A program made the position numbers and the translations under genes. The notes below the pieces were generated by a model, which searched no databases, was not told the origin of the DNA, and worked only from the letters and a program-made list of their open reading frames with translations. Shown here one piece after another: positions 1 to 8,335 of a stretch of 64,000 bases of DNA. Each line of letters begins with the position of its first letter. Position 1 is the first letter of the stretch. The DNA is from Serratia fonticola (lineage in GTDB: Bacteria; Pseudomonadota; Gammaproteobacteria; Enterobacterales; Enterobacteriaceae), in assembly GCF_001006005.1 (NCBI RefSeq), contig NZ_CP011254.1, forward strand, positions 620,001 to 684,000, written 5' to 3'.

Positions 1-8
1 AAATAAAT

Positions 9-37
9 AAGTAAAAGCCATCTCCGGGGAGATGGCT
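9..37 (-). terminator. Rho-independent terminator of msrBA
   Basis: A perfect 10-bp stem (AGCCATCTCC with GGAGATGGCT, 2-nt loop) is followed on the minus strand by a T-rich tract. It lies 52 bp beyond the msrA stop and closes the msrB-msrA transcript. Confidence 0.8.
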
Positions 38-89
38 TGAGGCTACTGGAAAAACTCCACTGGCTAATATATTACAACAGCGACTGTTA

Positions 90-812
90 TTATTTCACCA
101 ACACCGGATCTGTACGATATTGCGTTGGGAACAGCTGCTGTAACTGTTTTACCTTCGGCAAATCATTCACCACGATATAGGGCTGATCCGGGTTAAGGGT
201 GAGATAGTTTTGGTGGTAAGCCTCGGCAGGATAAAAATGACCCTTGTCCTCAATGCGAGTCACCAGCGGTTTGGCAAAGCGTTTACTGGCATCCAGCTGT
301 GCAATATAAGCCTTGGCAACCTGCTGTTGTGACGCCGTCAGTGGGAAAACGGCTGAGCGATATTGCGTGCCGCTGTCCGGCCCTTGGCGATCGAGCTCGG
401 TTGGGTTATGTGCTACCGAAAAATAGATTTGCAGCAGTTGGCCATAGGTAATCTGCTGTGGATCAAAGGTGACCTGTACCGACTCTGCATGGCCGGTATC
501 CCCTCCGCTGACGGCCTCATAATTAGCCGTTTGTGCCGTACCTCCGGTATAACCGGATATGGCATTGGTCACGCCTTTAACGTGCTGGAACACCCCCTGC
601 ACGCCCCAGAAACAACCGCCGGCAAAGATCGCGGTTTCCGTGCGCGATGCCGTTGGCGCTTCGTCTTTTACCGGCGCAGGGATCTCTACCGCCGCCTCGG
701 CATCACCCAGTGGCCAGGCAACGCTTTGCAAACAGAATCCAGCGGCAACCAATACCGCGCCCCATATGCCGTATTTACCTAGCGATGGCAGCGTTTTGTC
801 TACGTTTCTCAT
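90..812 (-). CDS. msrA: Peptide-methionine (S)-S-oxide reductase MsrA, exported or membrane-anchored form
   Basis: MsrA reduces the S-epimer of methionine sulfoxide in oxidised proteins. The protein is 240 aa. Residues 60-215 form the MsrA domain with the catalytic GCFWG motif (Cys67), the YTGG and GDTGHAE segments and a YHQNYL motif near the end. Ahead of it is an N-terminal extension with a hydrophobic stretch (about residues 16-34) followed by AEA-A, which looks like a signal peptide or anchor, so the enzyme probably works outside the cytoplasm. The ATG at 812 was chosen over the GTG at 824 because AGGA lies 5 nt before it. The gene is 20 bp downstream of msrB in the same operon; the MsrB partner also carries an export signal. 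The S-specific function is sure; the location is inferred. Confidence 0.92.
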   Translation of the reverse strand: MRNVDKTLPSLGKYGIWGAVLVAAGFCLQSVAWPLGDAEAAVEIPAPVKDEAPTASRTETAIFAGGCFWGVQGVFQHVKGVTNAISGYTGGTAQTANYEAVSGGDTGHAESVQVTFDPQQITYGQLLQIYFSVAHNPTELDRQGPDSGTQYRSAVFPLTASQQQVAKAYIAQLDASKRFAKPLVTRIEDKGHFYPAEAYHQNYLTLNPDQPYIVVNDLPKVKQLQQLFPTQYRTDPVLVK

Positions 813-832
813 ATTATTCCTCACTATTCTGG

Positions 833-1333
833 TCAGACCGAGCTTGGCGTGAACAGCATGGCGATGCCATTCATGCAGTAGCGCAAACCGGTGGGTTGCG
901 GGCCATCATCAAATACGTGCCCCAAATGCCCGCCGCAGCGGCTGCAATGCACCTCTTCGCGGACCATGCCCAGCGTTCGATCCTTACGCGTCGCCACCGC
1001 CTGTTCGAGAGGTTGCCAGAAACTGGGCCAGCCGGTATGGCTGTCAAATTTGGTGTGGGAAGAAAACAGCGCCTGCTGGCAACCCGCACAGGCAAACTGA
1101 CCATCGCGGTGCTCCTCATTAAGCGGGCTGCTGTAAGGTGGCTCTGTGCCTTCCTCGCGCAAAACTGCATATTGGCTGGCGGAGAGCCGTTGCCGCCATT
1201 GCTCTGCGGTATAGTTGACGGCAAACGACTCCGCCATCACCGAACGAGAAAAAAGTGCAGGCAGCAAGCCTACGGCATAGGCCACAGAGAGTGCCCCACC
1301 GCCCAGAATAAAATACCGTCTGTTGATCATCAT
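833..1333 (-). CDS. msrB: Peptide-methionine (R)-S-oxide reductase MsrB with Tat-like signal
   Basis: MsrB reduces the R-epimer of methionine sulfoxide. The protein is 166 aa. Zinc-binding pairs are Cys82/Cys85 (CAGC) and Cys130/Cys133 (CSRC), and the catalytic Cys153 lies in RYCMNG. The N-terminus has a twin-arginine-like start (NRRYFILGG) followed by a hydrophobic segment and VMA-E, so export by Tat is likely; a zinc enzyme folded before export fits that route. The start ATG at 1333 has GAGG 5 nt upstream (a second ATG follows directly). It is the first gene of an msrB-msrA operon, giving a periplasmic or envelope repair pair for both epimers. The E. coli cytoplasmic MsrB lacks such a leader, so this is probably a distinct exported paralogue. 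Confidence 0.9.
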   Translation of the reverse strand: MMINRRYFILGGGALSVAYAVGLLPALFSRSVMAESFAVNYTAEQWRQRLSASQYAVLREEGTEPPYSSPLNEEHRDGQFACAGCQQALFSSHTKFDSHTGWPSFWQPLEQAVATRKDRTLGMVREEVHCSRCGGHLGHVFDDGPQPTGLRYCMNGIAMLFTPSSV

Positions 1334-1502
1334 CGTTACCTCTGGTGCTATTCACCGACAATGACAAACTACAGAGAAAGTCGTGACCAAATCCTCACGG
1401 AGAGTTCACAAATTTGTGATAACTGGGAACGCTGCATTAATACGTTGAAAGTTTAAATGGAATTTCTAATTTGGCGGGGTAAGGGCTAAGAAGGGTAAAT
1501 GA

Positions 1503-1528
1503 AGGAGCGCAGCCTCTGCCGCGCTCCT
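1503..1528 (-). terminator. Hairpin downstream of speA
   Basis: An 8-bp perfect stem (AGGAGCGC with GCGCTCCT) lies 33 bp after the speA stop. The following minus-strand sequence (TCATTTACC) is only weakly T-rich, so termination efficiency is uncertain. Confidence 0.45.
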
Positions 1529-1560
1529 GGATAGAAAGTATGTCAGCTTATCGGGATAGC

Positions 1561-3537
1561 TTACTCATCTTCGAGATAAGTATAGCCATACAGACCGGCC
1601 TCAAACTCTTCGACAAATTGCGCCTGCAACTCCGCGTCAAGATCGGTTTCTTTCACCTGATCGCGGAATTTAGCCAGCAGCGCGATCGGATCGAGCTGCA
1701 CGTATTCCAGCATGTCGGCTACGCTATCGCCTTCATCAGACAGCTCGGTCTCTACGCTGCCATCAGGGAACACAAACACGTCTACCGAAGCGGTATCGCC
1801 AAACAGGTTGTGCATATTGCCCAGGATTTCCTGATAGGCACCAACCATGAAGAACCCAAGCAGAGGCGGGTTTTCCGGATCGTACGGCGGCATCGGCATG
1901 GTGGTGGCTACGCCGTCACCATCAATATAGTGATCGATGGTGCCATCGGAGTCACAGGTGATATCCAGCAATACCGCACGGCCTTCCGGCGGCTTGTCCA
2001 AGCCTTCCAACGGCAAGACCGGGAACAACTGGTCGATACCCCAGGCATCCGGCATCGACTGGAACAGTGAGAAGTTGACGTAGAACTTGTCCGCCATCCG
2101 CTCCTGCAATTCATCAATGATTGGCCGGTGCGCACGATTGCTTGGATCGAGCTGCTGCTGGATCTTGTTGCAGATGTTCAGATACAGCTGCTCGGCGTAG
2201 GCACGCTTGGTCAGATCCAACATGCCATGGGCATACTGGGTATGCACATCGTGCAGATCCATCTGGCTATCGTGCAACCATTCACGCAGCGAACGACGGT
2301 TTTCCGGCTCGTTCATTTCCTGCCAGGTTTCCCACATGCTTTCCAGCGCGCGCGGCGCATCTTCGACCGGAGGAACCGGCTCACAGAATTCGTTGCGCTC
2401 AACGCCAATGACGTTGGAAACCAGCACCGTATGGTGGGCGGTTACGGCACGGCCAGACTCGGTGATCACCGTTGGATGCGGCAGGCCATGCTCATTACAG
2501 GCATCACCGATCCCCCAAATCACGTTGTTGGCATATTCATTCAGGCCGTAGTTGACCGAACAGTCGGACTGCGAACGGGTGCCTTCATAATCCACACCCA
2601 GGCCACCACCCACGTCGAAACATTGAATGTTAACACCCAGCTTATGCAGCTCTACGTAGAAACGCGCAGACTCACGTACGCCAGTGGCGATATCGCGAAT
2701 GTTGGCCAACTGAGAACCCAGGTGGAAATGCAGCAGTTGTAGGCTATCCAGGCGGCCCGCTTCACGCAGGGTTTCCACCAGTTTCAATACCTGAATGGCT
2801 GCCAGACCGAACTTGGATTTTTCGCCACCGCTCGACTGCCATTTACCTGCCCCTTGTGAGGCCAGGCGGGCACGCACACCCAGGCGTGGGATCACATTCA
2901 GGCGCTCAGCTTCTTCCAGCACCATCTGGATTTCCGACATCTTCTCGATCACCAGGTACACTTTGTGCCCCAGCTTTTCACCGATCAGCGCCAGACGAAC
3001 ATATTCACGGTCTTTGTAGCCATTACAGACGATCACCGAGCGGGTCATACCGGCATGGGCCAGTACCGCCATCAGTTCCGCCTTGGAACCGGCTTCCAGC
3101 CCCAGTGGTTCACCGGAGTTGACCAGTGATTCAATTACGCGACGGTGCTGGTTAACCTTGATCGGGTAAACCAGGAAGTAGCCACCTTCATAGCCGAAGG
3201 ATTCACGCGCACGTTTGAACGCGGCGTTAATGGAACGCAGACGATGCTGCAAGATCTGCGGGAAGCAGAACAAGGCGGGCAGGCGCTGGCCATCTTTTTG
3301 GCGCTCTTTCACCAACTCGGCGAGATCGACGCGCGCATGCGGGACGTCTGGGTCCGGGCACACGCTGATGTGGCCCAGCTCATTGACGTCAAAGTAATTG
3401 TTGCCCCAGTAGGCGACGTTATAAGTGCGCAGCATCTTGCTGGCATTACGATCATTCATGGCAACCTCCTGCATGGAGCGTAAAGATAAATTATCACCCG
3501 CTACTGACGGGCGTTGGATCGGCATATCTTCAGACAT
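1561..3537 (-). CDS. speA: Biosynthetic arginine decarboxylase SpeA
   Basis: SpeA is PLP-dependent and converts arginine to agmatine plus CO2, the first step of the agmatine route to putrescine. The protein is 658 aa, the same length as E. coli SpeA as I recall it, and aligns end to end from MSEDM to YTYLEDE. The alanine-racemase-like PLP barrel carries Lys127 in VYPIKVNQ, and the glycine-rich [12 protein letters not shown] segment contacts the cofactor phosphate. The frame is open upstream to 3549, but ATG 3537 matches the family start. That start overlaps the stop of yqgB (ATGTCTGA), which suggests translational coupling. Together with speE and speD at 34.5-36.2 kb the window holds most of the spermidine pathway; speB is not here. 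Confidence 0.97.
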   Translation of the reverse strand: MSEDMPIQRPSVAGDNLSLRSMQEVAMNDRNASKMLRTYNVAYWGNNYFDVNELGHISVCPDPDVPHARVDLAELVKERQKDGQRLPALFCFPQILQHRLRSINAAFKRARESFGYEGGYFLVYPIKVNQHRRVIESLVNSGEPLGLEAGSKAELMAVLAHAGMTRSVIVCNGYKDREYVRLALIGEKLGHKVYLVIEKMSEIQMVLEEAERLNVIPRLGVRARLASQGAGKWQSSGGEKSKFGLAAIQVLKLVETLREAGRLDSLQLLHFHLGSQLANIRDIATGVRESARFYVELHKLGVNIQCFDVGGGLGVDYEGTRSQSDCSVNYGLNEYANNVIWGIGDACNEHGLPHPTVITESGRAVTAHHTVLVSNVIGVERNEFCEPVPPVEDAPRALESMWETWQEMNEPENRRSLREWLHDSQMDLHDVHTQYAHGMLDLTKRAYAEQLYLNICNKIQQQLDPSNRAHRPIIDELQERMADKFYVNFSLFQSMPDAWGIDQLFPVLPLEGLDKPPEGRAVLLDITCDSDGTIDHYIDGDGVATTMPMPPYDPENPPLLGFFMVGAYQEILGNMHNLFGDTASVDVFVFPDGSVETELSDEGDSVADMLEYVQLDPIALLAKFRDQVKETDLDAELQAQFVEEFEAGLYGYTYLEDE

Positions 3538-3691
3538 TACTCGCCTCACCTTGCATACTGACGATATAGTCAGCCACTATCGCAGCTACAACCCGCGAGA
3601 ACAACCCGGAAACACCCCATTTTAGCAGTGAATTCACCTGCCGTTCGTGGTCAGCGATCGGTTTATACCCAATAGATTTATTGTAAGACAC
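3530..3691 (-). CDS. yqgB: Small protein YqgB, GTG start, overlapping the speA start
   Basis: A 53-codon frame runs straight into speA, its TGA lying inside the first codons of speA. The product resembles E. coli YqgB (about 43 aa, encoded just upstream of speA): KPIADHERQ versus KPVAQLERQ, then SLL and [11 protein letters not shown] versus GLLSQFQAAIV. YqgB is a small protein of poorly defined role, usually annotated as acid-stress or speA-linked. The GTG at 3691 is the likely start, with GAGG about 10 nt upstream. The frame stays open further upstream, so the start is not certain; TTG at 3700 is another option. It has no ATG start and is easily missed. Function is not inferred beyond a possible coupling role in speA translation. 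Confidence 0.72.
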   Translation of the reverse strand: MSYNKSIGYKPIADHERQVNSLLKWGVSGLFSRVVAAIVADYIVSMQGEASNV

Positions 3692-3961
3692 CCTGTTCAA
3701 ACCTCGTGAATCGGGTAAAGAATCATCCCACAGGAGAGCTGTAGGCTACCCTTGTTCAGTGCTTCAGACAGCCGTTAACCGGCCCGAGAATCCTGAGTAG
3801 CGCCCAGATGTGTGTAACATCGGGTAGATGGTGTAGAGACAAGACGGGAAATAGCACAAGAATGCGCGCCAGAACGGCACTGCTGTTGAGAACCAACAAC
3901 CAGTAGACAACGGATCATTAATCCAACCACCTCCACGCATGCCGCTCGCGATGAACGACAA
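3692..3961 (-). other. Long speA/yqgB transcript leader, with a doubtful 58-codon frame
   Basis: Between the predicted minus-strand start site (about 3961) and yqgB lie 270 nt with no clear protein gene. One open frame on the minus strand runs from ATG 3940 to 3764 (58 codons, begins MRGGGWINDP) and is unusually rich in Trp, Cys and Tyr. I do not recognise it. It may be a leader peptide, a structured RNA or chance. An uncommonly long leader before a polyamine gene makes regulation here plausible. Confidence 0.3.
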
Positions 3962-3967
3962 AGCCTC

Positions 3968-3995
3968 TATATAGTATAAGAACGTGAACGTTCAA
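3968..3995 (-). promoter_or_regulatory. Candidate sigma70 promoter for the yqgB-speA transcript
   Basis: TTGAAC (3995-3990), a 16-bp spacer and TATATA (3973-3968) on the minus strand predict a start near 3961, giving a leader of about 270 nt to yqgB and about 420 nt to speA. Confidence 0.5.
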
Positions 3996-4255
3996 TGAAG
4001 CGGCGGCCCCATCATTGGGTACCTACGGTAGATCATGGCGCGGCGTTGCCGGGTTTACAGAAAGTTTCAATTTTCTGCAACACGCTGTGCACCAAATGAA
4101 CCGCGCGCGCAGTTTATACCGGACCCCCGGGCAAAATGCAAAATGAAAATTCGCCAGAAACTGTTTCAAGCGATGAAAATGGCGGCAAGTGGTTTGCCCA
4201 AAAGAGCGTTAGGGCAAAAAATTGCTGGCAATCCGGCTAAAGGCTGACCTAAAAT
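3996..4255. other. Intergenic region between the speA promoter and the metK operator
   Basis: About 260 bp with no gene I can support. A 70-codon plus-strand frame (4035-4247) has no family resemblance, and I treat it as chance. The stretch must hold part of the metK promoter region. Confidence 0.4.
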
Positions 4256-4287
4256 AGACGTCCAGATGTTAATCCATCTATACTGAT
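4256..4287. promoter_or_regulatory. MetJ operator (tandem met boxes) before metK
   Basis: Four adjacent 8-mers, AGACGTCC, AGATGTTA, ATCCATCT and ATACTGAT, match the tandem met-box consensus AGACGTCT to a decreasing degree. MetJ with S-adenosylmethionine represses such sites, so metK is under end-product control. The operator lies 145 bp before the metK start. Confidence 0.75.
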
Positions 4288-4431
4288 TAACCGATAAACT
4301 GCTTAACGGCTTTGCCTGAGGGGCGTTGCAGGATGCATCTCGCCATCAGCGGAAGACCCTTCGCTTTGATGCCCGGATCTCCAGCGCTGTGCAGTAATTT
4401 CCAACCCGTCTTTTGCAAGGTAAAGAACACC

Positions 4432-5586
4432 ATGGCTAAACACCTCTTCACGTCCGAATCTGTTTCCGAAGGACATCCGGATAAAATTGCCGATCAGATC
4501 TCGGATGCCGTTCTTGATGCCATCCTGGAACAGGATCCAAAAGCCCGCGTAGCCTGCGAAACCTACGTGAAAACCGGCATGGTGCTGGTTGGCGGCGAGA
4601 TCACCACCAGCGCCTGGGTCGATATCGAAGAGATCACCCGCAAAACCGTGCGCGAGATTGGCTATGTCCATTCCGATATGGGCTTTGATGCCAACTCCTG
4701 TGCCGTACTGAGCGCCATCGGTAAACAATCACCGGATATCAACCAGGGTGTTGACCGCAGCGATCCGCTGGAGCAAGGTGCTGGCGATCAGGGCCTGATG
4801 TTCGGTTATGCCTCTAATGAAACCGACGTGTTGATGCCTGCACCAATCACTTATGCCCACCGTCTGGTTCAACGCCAGGCCGAAGTGCGTAAAAATGGTA
4901 CCCTGCCTTGGCTGCGCCCAGACGCCAAAAGCCAGGTCACGTTCCAGTATGACGATGGCAAAATCGTCGGTATTGATGCCGTGGTGCTGTCCACCCAGCA
5001 TTCCGATGATATCGCGCTGAAAGATCTGCAAGAAGCGGTGATGGAAGAGATCATCAAGCCGGTACTGCCAGCCGAGTGGCTGACCGCAGGCACCAAATAC
5101 CACATCAACCCAACCGGCCGTTTTGTTATCGGTGGCCCAATGGGTGACTGTGGTCTGACTGGCCGTAAAATCATCGTTGATACCTACGGCGGCATGGCCC
5201 GTCACGGTGGCGGCGCGTTCTCCGGCAAGGATCCTTCCAAAGTTGACCGTTCTGCGGCGTATGCTGCACGCTACGTGGCAAAAAACATCGTGGCCGCGGG
5301 TCTGGCAGATCGCTGTGAGATCCAGGTGTCCTACGCTATCGGCGTAGCGGAACCTACCTCCATCATGGTGGAAACCTTCGGCACCGAGAAGATCTCAACC
5401 GAGCAACTGACCCTGCTGGTGCGTGAGTTCTTCGATCTGCGCCCATACGGCCTGATCCAGATGATGGATCTGCTGCAACCGATCTACCGCGAAACCGCGG
5501 CTTACGGCCACTTTGGCCGCGAACACTTCCCATGGGAAGCGACCGACAAGGCAGCCCAACTTCGTGAAGCGGCTGGTTTGAAGTAA
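4432..5586 (+). CDS. metK: S-adenosylmethionine synthetase MetK
   Basis: MetK makes S-adenosylmethionine from methionine and ATP. The protein is 384 aa, as in E. coli, and begins [22 protein letters not shown]. Visible signatures are the ATP-binding [12 protein letters not shown] segment and the P-loop-like GGGAFSGKD. Upstream in-frame ATGs (from 4312) were rejected because the family starts at MAKH and because TGCAAGG precedes the chosen ATG. Expression should be repressed by MetJ through the met boxes at 4256-4287. A strong terminator follows at 5607. Its product also feeds SpeD at 35.4 kb, which decarboxylates SAM for spermidine synthesis. Confidence 0.98.
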   Translation: MAKHLFTSESVSEGHPDKIADQISDAVLDAILEQDPKARVACETYVKTGMVLVGGEITTSAWVDIEEITRKTVREIGYVHSDMGFDANSCAVLSAIGKQSPDINQGVDRSDPLEQGAGDQGLMFGYASNETDVLMPAPITYAHRLVQRQAEVRKNGTLPWLRPDAKSQVTFQYDDGKIVGIDAVVLSTQHSDDIALKDLQEAVMEEIIKPVLPAEWLTAGTKYHINPTGRFVIGGPMGDCGLTGRKIIVDTYGGMARHGGGAFSGKDPSKVDRSAAYAARYVAKNIVAAGLADRCEIQVSYAIGVAEPTSIMVETFGTEKISTEQLTLLVREFFDLRPYGLIQMMDLLQPIYRETAAYGHFGREHFPWEATDKAAQLREAAGLK

Positions 5587-5606
5587 GCCTGAGCGTTAGA
5601 CGTAAC

Positions 5607-5635
5607 AACGGCGAGCCTGAGGCTCGCCGTTTTAG
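5607..5635 (+). terminator. metK terminator
   Basis: An 11-bp perfect stem (AACGGCGAGCC with GGCTCGCCGTT, loop TGA) followed by TTTAGTTT, 20 bp after the metK stop. Confidence 0.9.
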
Positions 5636-5661
5636 TTTGTAGATGGGTGCTCATAGATCTC

Positions 5662-5842
5662 TATACCCTATGGATTTCAAGTTGGCCGCTCTTGCGCATC
5701 CCTGCGCTCACGGCATTTGTACATCCCTGTACGGCACAGCTAGGCACCAAGCTATCTCATCCCCAGGAGCTTACGTTTTTGTAAGTGACTGGGGTGAGAT
5801 AGTGCAGGTAACAACGCTGCGACTTGAAAGACGACGGGTATA
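5662..5842. repeat. ERIC element 1, with a 52-bp internal insertion
   Basis: The element has TATACCC and GGGTATA ends and the ERIC core (CCCCAGGAGCTTAC, then GTAAGTGACTGGGG). It is 181 bp long against 125-129 bp for the other four copies here. The extra 52 bp (5685-5736) sits between the outer arm and the conserved CAGCTAGGC and itself contains two similar CATCCCTG...CGGCA units. ERICs with insertions at fixed positions are known in enterobacteria. Confidence 0.92.
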
Positions 5843-5851
5843 CGCTTACAA

Positions 5852-5882
5852 CCAACGGGCGGGAGCAGGCCCCCGCCGTTGG
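5852..5882 (-). terminator. GC-rich hairpin downstream of the hok-like gene
   Basis: A stem CCAACGG/CCGTTGG is extended by a further GC-rich helix with one bulge, 6 bp after the hok-like stop. There is no good T tract, so it may act as a 3' stabilising fold rather than a simple terminator. Confidence 0.45.
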
Positions 5883-5888
5883 GTTGCC

Positions 5889-6044
5889 TTACCGTTCGGA
5901 TTCGTAGGCCAAAATGGCCGCAACCTCCGTGTTGCCCGATCGAATGCGCAGCTCACAAAGTTTGCTGCGCGTTATCCATACCAACAAGATCACCGTGGTA
6001 CAGATAACGACCAGTTTTACGATATCTCCTCTGTTTGGCATCAT
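5889..6044 (-). CDS. hok: Hok/Gef-family type I toxin
   Basis: A 51-codon gene encodes a single-helix membrane toxin of the Hok/Gef family. Residues 9-24 (VKLVVICTTVILLVWI) form the membrane span. The rest carries the family signature TRSKLCEL, then R-G, then EVAAILAYES, with the conserved Cys30 and the AYES motif near the C-terminus. Hok proteins damage the inner membrane when their mRNA escapes the antisense Sok RNA. SD AAGGAGG lies 1 nt before the first ATG and 4 nt before the adjacent second ATG (6041), which may be the true start. A Sok-like promoter and terminator sit on the opposite strand directly upstream. It stands alone between metK and fhuB next to an ERIC. No frameshift or lost motif is seen, so the toxin looks intact. 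Confidence 0.85.
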   Translation of the reverse strand: MMPNRGDIVKLVVICTTVILLVWITRSKLCELRIRSGNTEVAAILAYESER

Positions 6045-6056
6045 GCCTCCTTATCC

Positions 6057-6085
6057 TTGCCTCGCGGCGAGTAAGAAGCTAACCT
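6057..6085 (+). promoter_or_regulatory. Promoter of the Sok-like antisense RNA
   Basis: TTGCCT (6057-6062), a 17-bp spacer and TAACCT (6080-6085) on the strand opposite to hok predict a start near 6092. Confidence 0.55.
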
Positions 6086-6091
6086 AATGTT

Positions 6092-6141
6092 GTCGAGCGT
6101 TAGAGTTGGCCTCGGGTTGATATTATCGACTCGGGGCTTTT
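6092..6141 (+). ncRNA. sok: Sok-like antisense RNA
   Basis: A short RNA of about 50 nt is predicted from the promoter at 6057-6085 to a terminator hairpin at 6109-6137 (12-bp stem including three G-U pairs, loop TATTA) followed by TTTTCTCTTT. It is antisense to the hok mRNA leader about 50-100 nt upstream of the hok start, the position Sok occupies in hok/sok loci, where it blocks the coupled leader frame and brings on RNase III decay. No expression evidence is available, and I did not assign the mok leader frame. Confidence 0.6.
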
Positions 6142-6346
6142 CTCTTTGTACCTTTTGCTCAGGCTCCAGATACAAAGATCCAGAGCACCCACCCGCAGTA
6201 TATTCACCTCTCCAGCCCGGCTGGCGGCTGTTTCACGGCTAAATACCAACTTTGCGCAGTGCCACGCAATGCATTGTAACGGCCTGAAAAAACAAGGGCC
6301 CAGCAATGCTGAGCCCTTGGTGGCAATGGTGGTAACCCGAAATAGT

Positions 6347-8335
6347 CTACGAAGTTTGCTTACGCAGCAGATAGACAAAGTACGGCGCGCCAATAAAGGT
6401 CGCCAGCAGCCCGGCGGGGATTTGGTAAGGGAACATCACCATCCTGCCACACCAGTCCGCAAACACCATCAGCAGGCCGCCTAGCAACGCAGCAATCACC
6501 ATCTGCGGCAGCGCCCGGCGGAATCCCAACATGCGGGCCATATGCGGTGCCATTAGGCCAATAAAGCTCAGCGGCCCAACGGTTAGCGTTGCCATCGCGG
6601 TCAGCGTTGCCGCCAGCAGCAAAATGCTCAGCCTGGTCGGCGTCAGGGCAATCCCTACGGAACGTGCTGTAGCGCCGCCCAACGGCAGAATTGTCAGCCA
6701 ACGTCTACACAGCGGGGCCAACAATATCAACACGCCAGCAATCGCCGCCGTACGTATTGCCTGCGGAGCATCCACCGAGTAGGTAGAGCCGGAAAGCCAC
6801 ACCAACAGCCCCCCCATACGGGGATCGCCACTGGCCAGCAGCAGGAAAATGGTGGTACTAAAGGCGGTGCTGAGGGCGATCCCCGCCAACAGCATACGTT
6901 CGGTAGAGAATCCGCCGCGCCCAGCCGCAATCATGATGATCAACAGCGTAGCCGCCGCCCCCAGACTCCCGGCGGGTAATAGCCAGATAAAAGCATCACC
7001 AGGGACGATAAACAGCATCACCACCACGCCGAAAGCTGCGCCGGAACTGATCCCCAGCACTTCCGGGCTGGACATCGGGTTACCGGTCAGTTTCTGGATC
7101 AGCGTTCCGGCTACCGCCAGCATCATCCCGGCCGCCAGGGCAGAAACCACTCGTGGCCAGCGCCAAGGCATCAACGCCTGTAATTCACTGCCTACGCTCC
7201 AGTGCCAGCCGTGGGGGTTTTGCCCAAACATCAGCGCCACCGCAATCCCGGCCAATAGTAAAACGCTCCCCAGCAGGATCCATATCGGCAAGTTGCCACG
7301 TTCGACAGGCACTCTGTCACCAAGATCCATCGGCGGCGGGGTTGCGCTGCTGCGTAAGCGTGGCAGTAGCCAAAGCAACAACGGTGCACCAATCAGTGCC
7401 GTTGCCGCGCCGGTCGGGATTTCACGCCATACCAATGTCAGCCAGATCATCACCTGATCGGTCAACCACAGCAGCAATGCACCCAATAGCGGAGCCAGCA
7501 TCATGCGGTGCGCCAGACGGCGAGCTCCCAGCATCTTGGCCATCAACGGGGCAAATAGGCCGATAAAACCGATCACCCCGACCGCATTGACCAACATGGC
7601 GCTGAACACAATCGCCACCGCCAACGCGGCAAAGCGCGACATTGCCAGGCCCAGGCCCAGATTACGCGCCACGCCGTCGTCCAGCCCTAACAGCGTTAAC
7701 GGTCGGATCAATAACGCGGCCAGCACGGCAACCAACAGCAAGCGCGGCAGGATAAACTGCACCGTCCCCCAATCCTGCTGGTTTAGCGCACCGGTGCTCC
7801 ACAGGAACAAGCCTTGCAGCTGATCGTAATTGAACAACGCCAGCAGGCTATTGACCGCACCGCAGTACAGCCCAAGAACTAGACCGGCCAGAATCAACGT
7901 CACGGGCGACATCCGTTTGCCCCAGGCAACGCCGAACACCAGCCCGCCGACCACAATGGCACCGACCATCGCCGCCAGTTGTCGGGTCAATTCGCCCCCA
8001 GGCAGCATCCACAGCGTGGCAATCGTCAAGCCTAGCTGAGCCCCGGCAGCCACGCCGAGCGTAGCGGGTTCCGCCAAAGGATTGCGTAATACCTGCTGGA
8101 ACAGTACGCCGACCAATCCCAGTCCGGCCCCCACCAGCAACGACACCGACAGGCGTGGCAACAGGCTGTAGTGAAACAGCATCTGATCGACATTGTCGAT
8201 GTCTGGTTGTACCAACGCCTGTGACCACTGGTCCCACGGCAGTTGATGCAGCAGGTTGAAGAGCGTCAGGCCACCCGCCGCTACCAGCAATAGCAGGATC
8301 AGCGCTATCGGCAAGATACGCAGGCGTGCACTCAT
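6347..8335 (-). CDS. fhuB: Ferric hydroxamate ABC transporter permease FhuB
   Basis: Inner-membrane permease for ferrichrome-type siderophores; it works with FhuC (ATPase) and FhuD (periplasmic binding protein). The protein is 662 aa and is a fusion of two homologous BtuC/FecCD-like halves, each with about ten membrane segments. Each half has the cytoplasmic coupling motif (GLFAPLMAKMLGARR in the first half, GLMAPHMARMLGFRR in the second). The ATG at 8335 matches the family start and overlaps the fhuD stop (ATGA). The frame extends further upstream inside fhuD but without family similarity. Last gene of fhuACDB, in the same order as E. coli. The operon is expected to be Fur-repressed through the site before fhuA. 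Confidence 0.95.
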   Translation of the reverse strand: MSARLRILPIALILLLLVAAGGLTLFNLLHQLPWDQWSQALVQPDIDNVDQMLFHYSLLPRLSVSLLVGAGLGLVGVLFQQVLRNPLAEPATLGVAAGAQLGLTIATLWMLPGGELTRQLAAMVGAIVVGGLVFGVAWGKRMSPVTLILAGLVLGLYCGAVNSLLALFNYDQLQGLFLWSTGALNQQDWGTVQFILPRLLLVAVLAALLIRPLTLLGLDDGVARNLGLGLAMSRFAALAVAIVFSAMLVNAVGVIGFIGLFAPLMAKMLGARRLAHRMMLAPLLGALLLWLTDQVMIWLTLVWREIPTGAATALIGAPLLLWLLPRLRSSATPPPMDLGDRVPVERGNLPIWILLGSVLLLAGIAVALMFGQNPHGWHWSVGSELQALMPWRWPRVVSALAAGMMLAVAGTLIQKLTGNPMSSPEVLGISSGAAFGVVVMLFIVPGDAFIWLLPAGSLGAAATLLIIMIAAGRGGFSTERMLLAGIALSTAFSTTIFLLLASGDPRMGGLLVWLSGSTYSVDAPQAIRTAAIAGVLILLAPLCRRWLTILPLGGATARSVGIALTPTRLSILLLAATLTAMATLTVGPLSFIGLMAPHMARMLGFRRALPQMVIAALLGGLLMVFADWCGRMVMFPYQIPAGLLATFIGAPYFVYLLRKQTS

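Noticed and set aside
3541..3549. Four-residue longer start of speA (MRRV)
   Set aside because: MSEDM at 3537 matches E. coli SpeA.
4035..4247. 70-codon plus-strand frame upstream of metK
   Set aside because: No family likeness, basic low-quality composition, and it lies in the metK promoter region.
6100..6393. 97-codon minus-strand frame before hok, considered as a mok-like leader gene
   Set aside because: It starts inside fhuB sequence and is far longer than known mok frames; the real mok start could not be fixed, so none is listed.
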